Source: Latilactobacillus sakei subsp. sakei DSM 20017 = JCM 1157
Lineage (GTDB): Bacteria; Bacillota; Bacilli; Lactobacillales; Lactobacillaceae
Reading direction: 5' to 3'
Length of the DNA: 64,000 nucleotides
Assembly (NCBI RefSeq): GCF_002370355.1
Contig: NZ_AP017929.1
Location: forward strand, 1,674,001 to 1,738,000
Positions 1 to 10,540 of the stretch are shown piece by piece. Below the pieces are notes generated by a model. That model saw nothing but the letters and a program-made list of their open reading frames with translations, was not told the origin of the DNA and made no database searches. The translations under genes were made by a program, and so were the position numbers. The first letter of the stretch is position 1. Each line of letters starts with the position of its first letter.

Positions 1-265
1 GCATAATGAATTGGACCATCTCGTGACAGCCCTCTTCCCAGTGGCCGGCGCAAATCGCCTGCCTCACCAGCGCTAGTACCTCTTGCTCTAATGTCCATCT
101 AAACAGACCACACATCCCATTTGGAAAATGATAATAAAAGGTCGTTCGTGAGACCTCTGCCTGTTCTAAAAACTCAGCGACGGTTAATTTTCGTTGCCGT
201 TTCTTTGATAATAATTGCATTAAAATTAATGCCATATGTTGCTTCATAACTTGTCCTTTCCTCAT
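1..265 (-). CDS. TetR/AcrR-family regulator, N-terminal part (runs off window)
   Basis: An open minus-strand frame of about 82-88 codons starts at 247 or 265 and continues past the left edge. It has the helix-turn-helix pattern of TetR regulators: LTVAEFLEQAEVSRTTFYYHF, i.e. a recognition helix followed by the typical FYYHF-type motif. The ATG at 247 is preceded by AGGAAAGGA; an in-frame ATG at 265 has an AAGGGG-like site, so the start is not settled. The ligand-binding domain lies outside the window, so the regulated genes cannot be told. It is separated from ileS by a terminator. Confidence 0.75.
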   Translation of the reverse strand, partial: MRKGQVMKQHMALILMQLLSKKRQRKLTVAEFLEQAEVSRTTFYYHFPNGMCGLFRWTLEQEVLALVRQAICAGHWEEGCHEMVQFIM

Positions 266-377
266 TTACCCACCCCTTCTTAATTTTTCCTCTTCTAGTT
301 TATCAAAAAAATGATAAGTCATGTTTAAACATTAACAAAGACTAAGATTAATGTAATCGTTATCAAATTTTTCGAAC

Positions 378-426
378 AAAAAAAGCTCAGATTGCCGCAA
401 TAACGCGGTATATCTGAGCTTTTTTA
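378..426. terminator. Bidirectional terminator after ileS
   Basis: The stem AAAAGCTCAGAT pairs with ATCTGAGCTTTT and is flanked by an A-run and a T-run, so it can work in both directions. It lies 11 bases beyond the ileS stop and closes the long division/ileS transcription unit. The loop contains a smaller inner helix (TGCCGC/GCGGTA). Confidence 0.85.
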
Positions 427-436
427 AGCATCATGT

Positions 437-3223
437 TTATTTTTCTAAACCTTCAGCAACTGCTTCTGGGTAGTTGGCTGTGACAATCGCAGCACAACGC
501 GCACAAAGCATTGGGAACTTGTCGTCTGAACCGACATCGGTCTTAATCATCCGACAACGATCACAAACGTCACCTTCGGCATGAGCAACACTAACAGCAA
601 CGCCGTCAAATTGTGTGGCTTCTGCTGGGGCTTCTACAGCTTGGTCAGCAATTGTTAATTGTGAGACAATCAATAATTGTTTAACGTCAGCATCTAATGA
701 AGCTAATAAAGCAGCATTGGCTTCGTTTGGATAAAGTGTTACGGCAGCTTCTAATGACTTACCGATGACCTTGTCCATCCGGGCCGTTTCAAGGGCTTTT
801 AAGACATCGTCACGAATACCCATGAAAGCATTCCATGTAGCGACTAAGTCTTCTTCACCGGCAAAATGTGCCACTTCTGGCATTTCAGCTAATTGAACGA
901 ATTCTTCTGGTTCATGTAAGTAGCTCCAGATTTCTTCAGCTGTATGTGGCAAGATTGGTGTTAATAACTTCGTCAAGGCAACTGCTACTGCATAGAAAAC
1001 AGTTTGCATGTTACGACGAGGCGCATCATTTTGGCCATCAATATAAACAACATCTTTAGCAAAGTCTAAGTAGAAGGCTGATAATTCGTTCGTTAAGAAC
1101 ATATTGATTGTCTTATAAACTGTGGCAAAATCGTAAGCATCGTAAGCAGCTTTACAACTTTCAATGATTGCGTTTAAGCGAACCAACATGAACTTATCAA
1201 CTGAGCCTAATTCTGCGTAATCAACTGTGTCTTTGGCAGGATCAAAGTCGGTTGTGTTAGCGATCATAAAGCGCATTGTGTTCCGGATCTTCCGGTAAGC
1301 TTCACTGACTTGTTGGAAGTTTTCCATTGTCACTTTCACATCTGAACTAGCATCGACTGAGGCTACCCAGAGGCGGACAATATCTGCACCCATTTGTTTA
1401 ATGATCTTTTCAGGTAGGATTGTATTCCCAAGTGATTTACTCATCTTACGACCATTACCGTCTAAGACGAAGCCTTGTGAGATAACAGCCTTATAAGGGC
1501 TCACTTCGCCAACCGCAACGCTCGTGATTAAACTTGAGTTAAACCAACCACGATATTGATCTGAACCTTCTAAGATTAAGTCTGCTGGATAAGTTAATTC
1601 ATCACGAGCAGCTAAAACAGCTTGATGTGATGAACCTGAATCAAACCAAACATCCATGATATCTTTTTCTTTTGTAAATTCACCATTTGGGCTACCAGGA
1701 TGTGTAAAGCCAGCTGGTAATAAGTCTTTAGCATCCCATTCAAACCAAACGTTTGAACCGTGTTCTGCAAAGAGTTGTGCCACACGTTCGATTGTTTCTG
1801 GTGTGATGATTTCTGTACCGTCTTCAGCGTAGAAGATTGGTAATGGCACACCCCATGCCCGTTGACGAGAGATAACCCAATCGCCACGATCACGAATCAT
1901 GTTGTAAAGACGCGTCTTACCCCATTCTGGCATGAATTCAACTTTTTCGATTTGTGCCAAGATTTGATCTCTGAACGCATCGATTGAAGCAAACCATTGT
2001 GCTGTTGCTCGGAAGATAACTGGTTTCTTTGTCCGCCAGTCATGTGGGTAACTATGCGTGAAGAAGTCGAGTTTCAATAATGAGCCGTTCTTTTCAAGCG
2101 CTTCTATCACCATTGGGTTTGCTTTGTCGTAATAAACACCTTCAAAGCCAGGGGCATCTTCAGTCATAATCCCTTTGCTGTCAACGACTGAAAGCACTGG
2201 TAACTTATATTTTGTCCCAGCGTTGTAATCATCTTCACCGTGACCTGGTGCCGTATGCACTAAACCAGTCCCAGTTTCTAATGTCACGTGGTTCCCTAAG
2301 ATCACCAATGATTCACGGTCATATAATGGGTGGCGGGCTGTCATTAATTCCATGTCAGCACCCTTGAAAGTCTTCAAGATTTCAACTGATTCCCAACCAA
2401 GAAGATCAGTCATCTTGTTCAAACGTTCTGCAGCAACAACGTATTTTTGACCGTCAGCTAATACTTGAACATAATCAAAAGCTGGGTTAACAGCAATCCC
2501 TAAGTTAGCAGGAATTGTCCATGGTGTTGTTGTCCAGATGATGAATTTTGTGTCAGCATCTAATAAATCTTTACCATCAACAACGTTAAACGCAACGTAC
2601 ATTGATGGTGACTTGATGTCTTTGTATTCAATTTCAGCTTCAGCTAATGTTGATTCTGATGAAGGTGACCAGTAAACGGGCTTCTTACCTTTATAGATAT
2701 AGCCTTTTTTAGCCATTTCACCGAAGACACGAATTTCTTCAGCTTCGAAATCAGCTGTTAAAGTGATGTATGGATTATCCCAATCAGCAGAAATACCAAG
2801 GCGTTTGAAATCTTGGCGTTGCGTGTTGACTTGTTCCATGGCATAGTCGTAACAAAGTTTACGGTAGTCAACAAGGCTCATTTCCTTCCGTTTAATACCC
2901 TTTTTAGCCAAGGCTTGTTCGATTGGCAAACCATGTGTATCCCAACCAGGGACAAAAGGTGCGCGGAAACCGTTCATTGATTTGTAACGAACGATGATAT
3001 CTTTACTTGTTTTATTTAAGGCGTGACCCATGTGGATATTACCGTTAGCAAATGGAGGCCCATCATGAAGTACGAATGATGGTTTACCTTCATTTAATTT
3101 TTGCCGTTGTTGATAAAGGTTGTTATCGGCCCAACCTTTTTGCCAATCGATTTCACGATTAGGCAAACCTGCTCGCATTGGGAAAGCTGTCTTACCCAAG
3201 TTTAATGTTTCTTTGATACGCAT
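437..3223 (-). CDS. ileS: Isoleucyl-tRNA synthetase
   Basis: Class I aminoacyl-tRNA synthetase charging tRNA-Ile in the cytoplasm, with editing of mischarged valine. The product is 928 aa, the usual bacterial length. The HIGH signature reads HMGH at about residues 64-67, KMSKS lies near 594, and a C-terminal zinc-binding motif has two Cys pairs (CDRC and CARC, about 890-907). The frame extends upstream to 3295, but the ATG at 3223 follows GAGGAG at good spacing and gives the conserved [10 protein letters not shown] start; the upstream extension is T-box leader. It is the last gene after divIVA, a common arrangement in lactobacilli. Expression is expected to respond to uncharged tRNA-Ile through the leader. 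Confidence 0.97.
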   Translation of the reverse strand: MRIKETLNLGKTAFPMRAGLPNREIDWQKGWADNNLYQQRQKLNEGKPSFVLHDGPPFANGNIHMGHALNKTSKDIIVRYKSMNGFRAPFVPGWDTHGLPIEQALAKKGIKRKEMSLVDYRKLCYDYAMEQVNTQRQDFKRLGISADWDNPYITLTADFEAEEIRVFGEMAKKGYIYKGKKPVYWSPSSESTLAEAEIEYKDIKSPSMYVAFNVVDGKDLLDADTKFIIWTTTPWTIPANLGIAVNPAFDYVQVLADGQKYVVAAERLNKMTDLLGWESVEILKTFKGADMELMTARHPLYDRESLVILGNHVTLETGTGLVHTAPGHGEDDYNAGTKYKLPVLSVVDSKGIMTEDAPGFEGVYYDKANPMVIEALEKNGSLLKLDFFTHSYPHDWRTKKPVIFRATAQWFASIDAFRDQILAQIEKVEFMPEWGKTRLYNMIRDRGDWVISRQRAWGVPLPIFYAEDGTEIITPETIERVAQLFAEHGSNVWFEWDAKDLLPAGFTHPGSPNGEFTKEKDIMDVWFDSGSSHQAVLAARDELTYPADLILEGSDQYRGWFNSSLITSVAVGEVSPYKAVISQGFVLDGNGRKMSKSLGNTILPEKIIKQMGADIVRLWVASVDASSDVKVTMENFQQVSEAYRKIRNTMRFMIANTTDFDPAKDTVDYAELGSVDKFMLVRLNAIIESCKAAYDAYDFATVYKTINMFLTNELSAFYLDFAKDVVYIDGQNDAPRRNMQTVFYAVAVALTKLLTPILPHTAEEIWSYLHEPEEFVQLAEMPEVAHFAGEEDLVATWNAFMGIRDDVLKALETARMDKVIGKSLEAAVTLYPNEANAALLASLDADVKQLLIVSQLTIADQAVEAPAEATQFDGVAVSVAHAEGDVCDRCRMIKTDVGSDDKFPMLCARCAAIVTANYPEAVAEGLEK

Positions 3224-3244
3224 TAAATCACTCCTCAATTTTTT

Positions 3245-3440
3245 AAAACAAAAAAAGACCCCGCCCCGTATAGGACGAAATCTTCGTGGTACCACCTAAT
3301 TTTGAGAGTCAAAGACCCTCCTTAAGATGCGTTAACGGGCATTGGCCGTTCCAAACTACTTGATTCATCTGAAAAACAACAAGGTGATACACACTAAATA
3401 GAGCATTACCAACCTTCCACCAGTCGTTGGCTCGCTTAAA
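3245..3440 (-). promoter_or_regulatory. Isoleucine T-box leader of ileS
   Basis: Read on the minus strand, the leader holds the T-box AGGTGGTACCACG (3285-3297). It is followed by a GU-rich terminator stem, GATTTCGTCC with GGGGCGGGGTC, and a T-run (3250-3282). In the 3' side of the presumed Stem I, GTATCACC contains an AUC triplet (3386-3388), fitting an isoleucine specifier codon. The family model is that uncharged tRNA-Ile pairs with the specifier and with the T-box bulge, favouring the antiterminator. The specifier placement is inferred from order, not from a fold. The leader starts close to the divIVA stop, so its promoter probably lies in the 3' end of divIVA. Confidence 0.88.
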
Positions 3441-3454
3441 TGTTATTTAATTTG

Positions 3455-4279
3455 TTAATTCTTGTTATTGTCTGTTAATGGTTCGCTATCGTCTTCTTCG
3501 ATTGGATTATAGCCATAGCCATTATGAGTTTCTTCTGATTGAATTTCATCATCTAAAGTATCGGCCTTAATGACTGGTTCTTCAGGTGCTTCTTCATCAG
3601 CTACTTCTGGTAACTTATCATCAGGGAAAACAATCGTATGGGTTGTTTGATCAGAAAAGTCATCAGTCGTAATATCATCCCATGGTTTAACTACTGTCTC
3701 TGAGTCTACTAGATTATGCTTCTTGCTGTCAAGGTCTGTGAGGTCAATTTCTGCAGATAATGCTTCATGACCAGCTAAATCATCTTTAGATAATAGGTCT
3801 GTCCATTCGGGGCTCTTAACAACTTCCAATTGTGATTCGAGCATCACTTGTAATCTTTGACGGAAAACGCGTGTTTGTTTCTTCAAATCGTCTGTTTCGA
3901 TGGCGATTTGTTTAGCACGTTCAGTTGCATCTTCAATAATGTGGTTGGCTTTTTCAGTCGCATCATTCAACATTGATTTAGAATTCTTTTCTGTTTCAGT
4001 TTGAATAATTTCAGCTTCTCTTTTAGCATTTTCTTTAACTTTATCGGCTGCTTCTTGGGCCACAATAATTGATTGGTTCAAGGCATCTTTTAATTCGTTA
4101 AAGTAAGTGACCTTTTCATCACTTGATTTTAGTTCTGCTTTTAAAGCATCATTTTCATTTAAAACTGATTCGTAATCCTTAATCACTTGGTCTAAAAAGT
4201 CATTAACTTGATCAGGATTATATCCCCGCATCTTATTGCCGAACTCTTTGTTATGAATATCTAAAGGTGTTAAAACCAT
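3455..4279 (-). CDS. divIVA: Cell-division/polar scaffold protein DivIVA
   Basis: DivIVA binds curved membrane at poles and septa and recruits other factors. The 274-aa protein has the conserved N-terminal membrane-binding region (MVLTPLDIHNKEF then GYNPDQVNDFLDQV, residues 1-35). A long coiled-coil-rich middle (about 35-165) and a very acidic, low-complexity C-terminus (about 190-274) follow. It follows ylmH by 33 bases and precedes the ileS leader. The acidic tail is longer than in Bacillus DivIVA, as is common in lactobacilli. Confidence 0.93.
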   Translation of the reverse strand: MVLTPLDIHNKEFGNKMRGYNPDQVNDFLDQVIKDYESVLNENDALKAELKSSDEKVTYFNELKDALNQSIIVAQEAADKVKENAKREAEIIQTETEKNSKSMLNDATEKANHIIEDATERAKQIAIETDDLKKQTRVFRQRLQVMLESQLEVVKSPEWTDLLSKDDLAGHEALSAEIDLTDLDSKKHNLVDSETVVKPWDDITTDDFSDQTTHTIVFPDDKLPEVADEEAPEEPVIKADTLDDEIQSEETHNGYGYNPIEEDDSEPLTDNNKN

Positions 4280-4312
4280 TCTGAAATCCCTCCGTCATTT
4301 TCAACATTTCTA

Positions 4313-5101
4313 TTATTTTCTTAGAATACCAAGTGTCACACGGTATTTTTCTTTACGCGTTTGACCATCAATTGATTTGAGCTGAATACGCCCATAGCCA
4401 CGGACAGAAATAATGTCTAATAAGTCTAATTCAAAATCAGGCTTATCAAAGGCTTGCCAATTCAATTTCACTTTATTACCTTGAACAAGCTCTTTAGCAC
4501 GTTGCCGTGACATATTATAAACTGCCGCGATAATCGTATCTAGTCGGAATGAACTGACTAATAGCTGTTCAAACTGCCAAGCATCCCTGGGGATAATCAA
4601 CTCAGTATAGGCTTGTTCTTCAAGGTGAACAGTAACTTTACCAATCTTCGTAATCTGATTCACCACATAGTCAGCCATCTTAGTTGTGACAAAAAATTGC
4701 CACCGTTGACCATCCGTCATGATATCACCAAACACGTTTCGATCAATACCAGCGTTGACCAATGTTCCTAAAATCTTACCATGCGAAAGCTGTGCAAATT
4801 TAATTGGATAACGAATTTCAAAGAGTTGGATTTCAAAATCGGCTTCCTCAGGTTCAAAATAAGTTGGTGCAATCAACGCACGTTGTCGTTCAGCAGCATT
4901 GTAGCCCCCACTGAAATGGTATTTAAGCTCACCCTTTTCACCAATTAAGGTTTGTAGAATGTAAGCCTGTCTAGGATCTAAAAAATCCGTTAATATTGCA
5001 CGGTATTCAGTTGTTGCTTGTTCAATCCAATCAAGAACTTGTGCAACAAATGGCGCTTCACTTTTTCTAAAGTGCTGATAAACAGCTTCGTTATCAGCCA
5101 T
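4313..5101 (-). CDS. ylmH: S4-domain RNA-binding protein YlmH
   Basis: A 262-aa protein of the YlmH family. The C-terminal S4 RNA-binding fold (about 180-255) includes SRQRAKELVQGNKVKLNW. In Firmicutes YlmH has been linked to rescue of stalled large ribosomal subunits and to division; that comes from the family. It sits between yggT and divIVA in the usual ylm order, with one base between its start (5101) and the yggT stop (5103). Confidence 0.92.
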   Translation of the reverse strand: MADNEAVYQHFRKSEAPFVAQVLDWIEQATTEYRAILTDFLDPRQAYILQTLIGEKGELKYHFSGGYNAAERQRALIAPTYFEPEEADFEIQLFEIRYPIKFAQLSHGKILGTLVNAGIDRNVFGDIMTDGQRWQFFVTTKMADYVVNQITKIGKVTVHLEEQAYTELIIPRDAWQFEQLLVSSFRLDTIIAAVYNMSRQRAKELVQGNKVKLNWQAFDKPDFELDLLDIISVRGYGRIQLKSIDGQTRKEKYRVTLGILRK

Positions 5102-5102
5102 C

Positions 5103-5387
5103 TTAGTAATACCTCATGGCTAAGATTTGAATAATCGTCCCTAAGCCACGTTCGACTAAATACAAGACAAAGCCAGCAATGATGGCGGAAAAACCAATAC
5201 CACCAATTGCTGGTATGATCCGGTCAAAAACCCCTAAGAAGGGTTCAACCAATCTCGCAAGTAGCTGACCTAATTTAGAATCCATCGCACCTGGAATCCA
5301 AGTTAATAGACAATAAATAAAGATGATGCCCACATAAATCCTTGTGGCTTGCATTAGGAACATTAATAAATAGATTACAAATTGCAC
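5103..5387 (-). CDS. yggT: YggT/YlmG family membrane protein
   Basis: A 94-aa integral membrane protein with two hydrophobic segments (about 5-28 and 65-85) and the family motif GAMDSKLGQLLARLVEPFL between them. The start is GTG at 5387, preceded by GAGGTG and directly abutting the sepF stop (TAAGTG). The family is associated with division clusters and osmotic tolerance; the molecular role is not settled. It is cotranscribed with sepF and ylmH. Confidence 0.9.
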   Translation of the reverse strand: MQFVIYLLMFLMQATRIYVGIIFIYCLLTWIPGAMDSKLGQLLARLVEPFLGVFDRIIPAIGGIGFSAIIAGFVLYLVERGLGTIIQILAMRYY

Positions 5388-5822
5388 TTAGTTCACCTCA
5401 GAATCAAAATCATTTTGATCGATAATATCGGATAGATTACCGTCAATTTCATAGTTTGGTGGCGTGCATAAAAAGATTTGTTCACCGACCCGTTGAATTT
5501 CACCATTAATTGCGAAAACTGTCCCGGTCAGAAAATCAATTATGCGTGACGCTTGTGCACCCTCAATTCTCGTAAAATTAACAATAACGGCTTTATTTTC
5601 GAGTAAATGCTTACCAACTTTTTTAGCGTCAGAGTAAATACGTGGTTCGCAAAGTACGATTTTATTCATCTTAGCATTGCCTGCGGCGGTCATTGAAATA
5701 ATATTATCCGGACGTGATGTTGGACTGACTTCATCAGTTGTCTTGGTTCCTTGCAGATCAGTCGAATAATCTTCATCTTCTGTCATGCCGAAAAAATTAC
5801 TGAAACTAAATTTACCAGCCAT
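5388..5822 (-). CDS. sepF: Septum-assembly protein SepF
   Basis: SepF bundles FtsZ filaments and anchors them to the membrane. The 144-aa protein has the N-terminal amphipathic stretch (MAGKFSFSNFFGM), a variable linker, and the SepF core (about 50-135). The core includes CEPRIYSDAKKVGKHLLENK and the dimerisation segment GTVFAINGEIQRVGEQIFLC. The ATG at 5822 follows GGAGGATGACTG. It is only 15 bases after ftsZ; ylmE, which lies between ftsZ and sepF in many Firmicutes, is absent. Confidence 0.93.
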   Translation of the reverse strand: MAGKFSFSNFFGMTEDEDYSTDLQGTKTTDEVSPTSRPDNIISMTAAGNAKMNKIVLCEPRIYSDAKKVGKHLLENKAVIVNFTRIEGAQASRIIDFLTGTVFAINGEIQRVGEQIFLCTPPNYEIDGNLSDIIDQNDFDSEVN

Positions 5823-5837
5823 CAGTCATCCTCCTAA

Positions 5838-7076
5838 TTATTTACGACGTCGTTTAAAAAATGGGGGTACATCATTGTTATCTTGTTTTGTATCCACAGC
5901 GTCACTGTCTACTTGTGCTGTTCGTTTGAAGATGTCGAAGTCTTTCTTTTCAACTTCATCAAATTTTTCAGTAGCTTTCGCTTGTTCGCGTGGATTAGGT
6001 TCACGACGCATGTCCCAATTGCCGAAAGGATCGTCATTAGTTGTTTGTTTAGGTGTACTAGGTTGTACAGGTTGACTTGTTGTTTGAGCAGCTTCTGGAC
6101 GTTTTGGTGTTTTACCATCGTTATCGATCCCAGTTGCAATCACAGTTACGACAACTTCGTCTCCAAGATTTTCATTGATTGATGTCCCGAAGATTAAGTT
6201 GACTTCACTTGTTGCAGCTTGTTGAACGATACCAGCAGCATCTTGTGCTTCAAATAATGACAAGTCTGGGCCACCAGTGATGTTTAAGAGGACTTGTTCT
6301 GCGCCATCGATTGAAACTTCCAATAATGGTGATGAAATAGCCTTCTTCGTTGCTTCTGCTGTCCGGTTTTCGCCAGTAGCTGAACCAATCCCCATCAAGG
6401 CAGAACCTTGGTTTGCCATTACTGTTTTAACATCAGCAAAATCCAAGTTGACATAACCAGGTGATGTGATTAAGTCTGAAATCCCTTGAACCCCTTGACG
6501 TAAAACATTATCAGCTTCGTGGAAAGCTTCCAACATTGGTGTCTTCTTATCAACAATTTCAAGTAAACGGTTATTAGCAATAATGACTAATGTATCAACA
6601 TGTTGTTTTAATTCAGCAATCCCTGAAGCAGCGTTTTTACCACGTTTAGGGCCTTCGAATGTAAATGGACGTGTCACAACACCAACAGTCAATGCGCCTA
6701 AGTCTTTAGCGACTTTAGCAACAACTGGGGCTGCACCGGTACCAGTACCGCCACCCATACCACCAGTAACGAAGATTAAATCAGCGCCTTTTAAGGCTTC
6801 TGCTAAAACTTCTTCACTTTCTTCGGCAGCTTTTTGACCAATATCAGGTGTTGAACCTGCACCTAAACCGCGTGTCAATTTAGGTCCTAATTGGATTTTT
6901 GTTTCTGCTTTTGAATCTTCAAGCGCTTGTACGTCAGTATTAGCCGCGATAAAATGAACGCCTTTAACGCCTTCATCGATCATTCGGTTAACGGCATTGC
7001 CACCAGCACCGCCGACACCAATTACTTTAATAACTGCGCCATTGTTTTCTTGTTCCGCATCTAATGAATATTCCAT
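5838..7076 (-). CDS. ftsZ: Cell-division GTPase FtsZ
   Basis: Tubulin-like GTPase that forms the Z ring. The 412-aa protein has the nucleotide-binding [13 protein letters not shown] (about 20-32) and the tubulin signature [13 protein letters not shown] (about 105-117). An acidic/polar linker (about 320-395) precedes the conserved C-terminal peptide ending PPFFKRRRK, the docking site for FtsA and SepF. The start ATG follows AGGAGGAAAAGCAT. It lies directly downstream of ftsA. Confidence 0.98.
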   Translation of the reverse strand: MEYSLDAEQENNGAVIKVIGVGGAGGNAVNRMIDEGVKGVHFIAANTDVQALEDSKAETKIQLGPKLTRGLGAGSTPDIGQKAAEESEEVLAEALKGADLIFVTGGMGGGTGTGAAPVVAKVAKDLGALTVGVVTRPFTFEGPKRGKNAASGIAELKQHVDTLVIIANNRLLEIVDKKTPMLEAFHEADNVLRQGVQGISDLITSPGYVNLDFADVKTVMANQGSALMGIGSATGENRTAEATKKAISSPLLEVSIDGAEQVLLNITGGPDLSLFEAQDAAGIVQQAATSEVNLIFGTSINENLGDEVVVTVIATGIDNDGKTPKRPEAAQTTSQPVQPSTPKQTTNDDPFGNWDMRREPNPREQAKATEKFDEVEKKDFDIFKRTAQVDSDAVDTKQDNNDVPPFFKRRRK

Positions 7077-7103
7077 ATGCTTTTCCTCCTGTAACGACTA
7101 GCC

Positions 7104-8414
7104 CTATTCAAAAAAGTTACTAAAGAAACTTTTTAGGCCTTCGAATGTATGCTTTGATTCAGTTTTATGTTTCTTTTGTGGTGCTTCTTTAGGTGTCGCT
7201 TGAGTCTTAGCAGTTGACTTCGTCGCTGTTTGACGTGCTTCAAATTGCTCGACATTGCCAAGCGCACTTTGAACCAGCCAATCCACTTCCGTCAAGTTAG
7301 CTATGTAGTTAATTAAACTTAACCCTTGCGCAAACGAAGGATGACGTAATCCCATTTGATCTGGAATGTAGAGTTTAACAGGGCAATTAAAAACTTCCTG
7401 TGCTAAATCAACAATTCCAGGTAAAGCTGTCACACCGCCGGTCATGACAATTCCGCCCGGCATATCGAACGCATTGACTTTATCCAAGGCCGTCTTGAGA
7501 CGATCAAAGATTTGCATCATACGTGCTTCGATAATTTCAGCTAGTTTCTTCTCAGTGATTTGAATCGGCGCTGTTTGACCCACGACTTCGATTGGAATTT
7601 GTTCTTCCTCTGAAGCAACTAGTGAATCCGCATTCCCATAATCACGTTTAGCTTTTTCTGCATTCTCAATTGATGTATTTAAGACCACTGAAATATCTTT
7701 GGTGATGTGGTCGCCACCTTCTTGGTCAATTGCAGTAAATTTTAATTGATGATCATGAATAACTGCAGCGGTACTTTGACCACCACCAAGATCAACAATA
7801 ATTGCGCCAAAGTCTTGTTCCCCATCTGATAACGCTAATTTACCTAATGCTAATGGATTAACGACCAGTTGTGAGAGTTCAAGACCTGCTTTTTCAATAC
7901 ATTTCTTTAAGTTGTGAATCATTGTTTTAGGTGCCGTGAATAAAATTCCTGACATTTCAAGACGCACACCCATCATCCCGCGAGGATCTTTAATTCCGTC
8001 AAAACCATCTACAGTAAACTGCATTGGTAAGACCGTTAAAATCTCACGTTCTGGTGGTAAGTTCCGCACTAAAGCGGCGCTTGCAACATCTTGTACATCT
8101 TGACTTGTTATTTCTTTTGATTGATCAGAAACGGCGATCATGCCTTGGCATTCTTCAATCTGTAATAGATTAGCTGGAATACCTGCGACAACTTGTGTAA
8201 TTTCAATATTTGCTTTTTGCTCTGCTTGTTGAACGGCTTGTTGAATAGCGGAAACTGCTTGATCAATATCAACAATTGTGCCGCGACTCAACCCATTAGA
8301 TCTTGCCGACCCAACACCGATCACGTTTAATTGTTTATTCATTGATTCTGCAACAATAACTTTAATTGAAGTAGTTCCAACATCAAGCCCAACATATATT
8401 TTTGAATTCTCCAT
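7104..8414 (-). CDS. ftsA: Cell-division actin-like ATPase FtsA
   Basis: FtsA tethers FtsZ to the membrane and recruits later division proteins. Actin-fold nucleotide-binding motifs are visible: VGLDVGTTSIKV near the N-terminus and IIVDLGGGQST near residue 210. A basic, low-complexity linker leads to a C-terminal amphipathic helix (EGLKSFFSNFFE), the membrane-targeting sequence. The frame is open to 8438, but MENSKIYVG at 8414 matches the family start. AAGGAGG lies 13 bases upstream of that ATG, slightly far. The protein is 436 aa from this start. Confidence 0.95.
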   Translation of the reverse strand: MENSKIYVGLDVGTTSIKVIVAESMNKQLNVIGVGSARSNGLSRGTIVDIDQAVSAIQQAVQQAEQKANIEITQVVAGIPANLLQIEECQGMIAVSDQSKEITSQDVQDVASAALVRNLPPEREILTVLPMQFTVDGFDGIKDPRGMMGVRLEMSGILFTAPKTMIHNLKKCIEKAGLELSQLVVNPLALGKLALSDGEQDFGAIIVDLGGGQSTAAVIHDHQLKFTAIDQEGGDHITKDISVVLNTSIENAEKAKRDYGNADSLVASEEEQIPIEVVGQTAPIQITEKKLAEIIEARMMQIFDRLKTALDKVNAFDMPGGIVMTGGVTALPGIVDLAQEVFNCPVKLYIPDQMGLRHPSFAQGLSLINYIANLTEVDWLVQSALGNVEQFEARQTATKSTAKTQATPKEAPQKKHKTESKHTFEGLKSFFSNFFE

Positions 8415-8468
8415 TAAATATGTGGAACCTCCTTGCATTCAATTAGAATAAAATGATTCCTATGCTAA

Positions 8469-8497
8469 ATAGTACCACATTTCGACTAGGTTTAGAA
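8469..8497 (-). promoter_or_regulatory. Possible ftsA-ftsZ promoter
   Basis: In the 105-base gap between divIB and ftsA, the minus strand carries TGGTACTAT, an extended -10 (TACTAT at 8469-8474). Only weak -35 sequence lies about 17 bases upstream. A separate ftsAZ promoter is common in Firmicutes, but this one is inferred from sequence alone. Confidence 0.4.
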
Positions 8498-8543
8498 AGC
8501 CTTAGAATGTTATTTGAAGCCCGTTAACTAATTATTTAAGCGA

Positions 8544-9350
8544 TTACGACTTCGATTGCTTAAATAATTTTGAATACGCACCCACTTCAAGGTCAATTTT
8601 ACCCTTGCCATCCATTTGTTTCACTAAAACAGGATAATATTTAATTTTTTTGGCCAATGTTCTTAAATCACCAATTACTTCGTTACCATCATTCATATAT
8701 AAGTGAACTTGATAAGGATTATCATTTTGTGCCGTTAAACGAATCTCAGAAACCGCACTTTGAATGCTATCAGGAATATCATTATAGAGTTTAAGACCCA
8801 GTTTCAAATAACGATCATTTTTAAAATGGCTGTAAACCGGACTATTCCCTAATGACTGAGTCATTTTCGTTTTCAAAATAGTGCCGTTTTCTAAAATTGG
8901 GTAATACTGCTTATGCTTAAACATATACCCCACTGTCTTATACTCTGAAACATTGATTGCAACGTGATTCATTTGGCTCACTTGCAAGCTAACCTGTTTA
9001 ATCTTAGGTAATTTCGTTTGAATATTATTCTTAGCTTTCGTGTGGTGCATTAATTGCCACAACACATCATCGCCAAGCTGAATCCCACTTGCATTAATGA
9101 CCTGTTGATCGGGTACCGACTTTGTGCCGTTAACGGCTAACTGTTGAATATCACTTTTTGTTGAAATGAAATAAGTTGCAGTCAAACTCCCTAAAGTAAA
9201 AATCCCTAGAATGACTACTAGTTGCCATCTAATCTTTTTACCACGTTGTTTTTTGAGCTGTGGTAGTTGATTGGTAATTGTTGGGCGCCCTGGTTTTAAA
9301 CGTTGTCGACGCTGTCGTTTCCACCGCTTAATCTGATAGGCGCGCCACAC
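8544..9350 (-). CDS. divIB: Division protein DivIB/FtsQ
   Basis: Bitopic division protein partnering FtsL and DivIC. A basic cytoplasmic N-terminus (RWKRQRRQ, KKQRGKKIRW) is followed by one transmembrane helix (about 43-65, LVVILGIFTLGSLTATYFI). Next come a POTRA domain (SDIQQLAVNGTKSVPDQQVI onward) and an extracellular beta domain. The only usable start is GTG at 9350: the upstream in-frame codons back to a TAA (9393-9395) contain no ATG, GTG or TTG, and the Shine-Dalgarno match is weak. An out-of-frame ATG just upstream opens a six-codon minicistron. Length is 268 aa. Confidence 0.88.
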   Translation of the reverse strand: MWRAYQIKRWKRQRRQRLKPGRPTITNQLPQLKKQRGKKIRWQLVVILGIFTLGSLTATYFISTKSDIQQLAVNGTKSVPDQQVINASGIQLGDDVLWQLMHHTKAKNNIQTKLPKIKQVSLQVSQMNHVAINVSEYKTVGYMFKHKQYYPILENGTILKTKMTQSLGNSPVYSHFKNDRYLKLGLKLYNDIPDSIQSAVSEIRLTAQNDNPYQVHLYMNDGNEVIGDLRTLAKKIKYYPVLVKQMDGKGKIDLEVGAYSKLFKQSKS

Positions 9351-9424
9351 CTTTAATAACTGTAGCGGATCATGTGACCCGAGCTGCTTTTTTTATTTTT
9401 CAAGTCACACGCTTCTTTCTACAA

Positions 9425-10525
9425 TTAAATAATCGTTTCAATGACCTCAATAATCCGGTCTGATGCATCCGGAATACCACTCTTCTTAGCGGCTTTAGCC
9501 ATTGCATGTTGTTTTTCTGGTGTTTCAAATAATGTATCTAGTGCTTTGACAAGACTATCACCCGTTAATTCTGATTCCGGAATTAAAATAGCGGCGTCTT
9601 CTTTCACTAAACTTTGCGCATTTTTAGTTTGATGGTCATTTGTCACGTATGGACTAGGAATTAAAATAGATGGAATCCCTAATGCCGTAATTTCGGCAAG
9701 ACTAGTGGCACCAGCCCGGCCGACAATTGCCTTCAAGTCAGGTAAAACTTCTGGCATATTGCTAATGTAAGGCACGAACGCCAAATTACTATTTAAAGTA
9801 GTATTGGCTAAAGCTGCTTGTACATTTTCGTAATGGACTTGACCAGAAACGAATAGGACTTGATAGTCACGTTCGTTTAAAAGTGGCACCGCATCAATAA
9901 ACGCCTTGTTGATACTTGGGGCGCCCCGGCTACCACCAAAAATCATGACAGTTGGACTATCCGTTTTTAAACCAAATTCGCTTAGGCGTTCATTTGGGAC
10001 CATTCCGGCCACTTGTTGGGCCCGAGGATTCCCTGTTAAAACGACTTTGTGCATTGGAAATTGGTCGCTAACAGATTCAAAAGAAATCGCCACTTTATCA
10101 ACAAACCGCGCTAAGAATTTATTCGTCACACCGGCTGCTGAATTTTGTTCATGAATAATCGTTGGTACTTTTAAACGACTTGCGGCGTATAAAAGTGACC
10201 CTGATACATAACCACCGGTCCCAATGACAACATCTGGTTTGAATTCTTTAATCATTTTTTTAGCGGACTTAATACTGCTCATGAATAATTCGATTGTTTT
10301 AAGGTTAGTTTTAATCCCATTAAGATTCATTGAGCGTTTAAACCCTTGAATCTCAAGTGTTTTAAAATCAATGCCCTGATCAGGCACAATTTTACTTTCT
10401 AAACCACGTTCTGTTCCGACATATAATACAGCATCTAACAAACCACGTTGTTTTAGACGTTCAATTAAGGCTAGTGCTGGGTAAATGTGGCCACCTGTGC
10501 CACCGCCAGATATCATTACTCTCAT
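9425..10525 (-). CDS. murG: UDP-GlcNAc:lipid I GlcNAc transferase MurG
   Basis: Membrane-associated glycosyltransferase making lipid II from lipid I. The 366-aa GT-B protein has the N-terminal [13 protein letters not shown] loop (7-19). The acceptor-side [17 protein letters not shown] lies near 125-141, and donor-binding motifs near 195-201 (GGSRGA) and 265-275 ([11 protein letters not shown]) follow. It lies 15 bases after murD. Confidence 0.97.
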   Translation of the reverse strand: MRVMISGGGTGGHIYPALALIERLKQRGLLDAVLYVGTERGLESKIVPDQGIDFKTLEIQGFKRSMNLNGIKTNLKTIELFMSSIKSAKKMIKEFKPDVVIGTGGYVSGSLLYAASRLKVPTIIHEQNSAAGVTNKFLARFVDKVAISFESVSDQFPMHKVVLTGNPRAQQVAGMVPNERLSEFGLKTDSPTVMIFGGSRGAPSINKAFIDAVPLLNERDYQVLFVSGQVHYENVQAALANTTLNSNLAFVPYISNMPEVLPDLKAIVGRAGATSLAEITALGIPSILIPSPYVTNDHQTKNAQSLVKEDAAILIPESELTGDSLVKALDTLFETPEKQHAMAKAAKKSGIPDASDRIIEVIETII

Positions 10526-10540
10526 TATTAAATCTCCAAT

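Noticed and set aside
3224-3295. Longer ileS with a 24-residue N-terminal extension
   Set aside because: The extension overlaps the T-box and terminator of the leader, and the ATG at 3223 has the proper ribosome-binding site.
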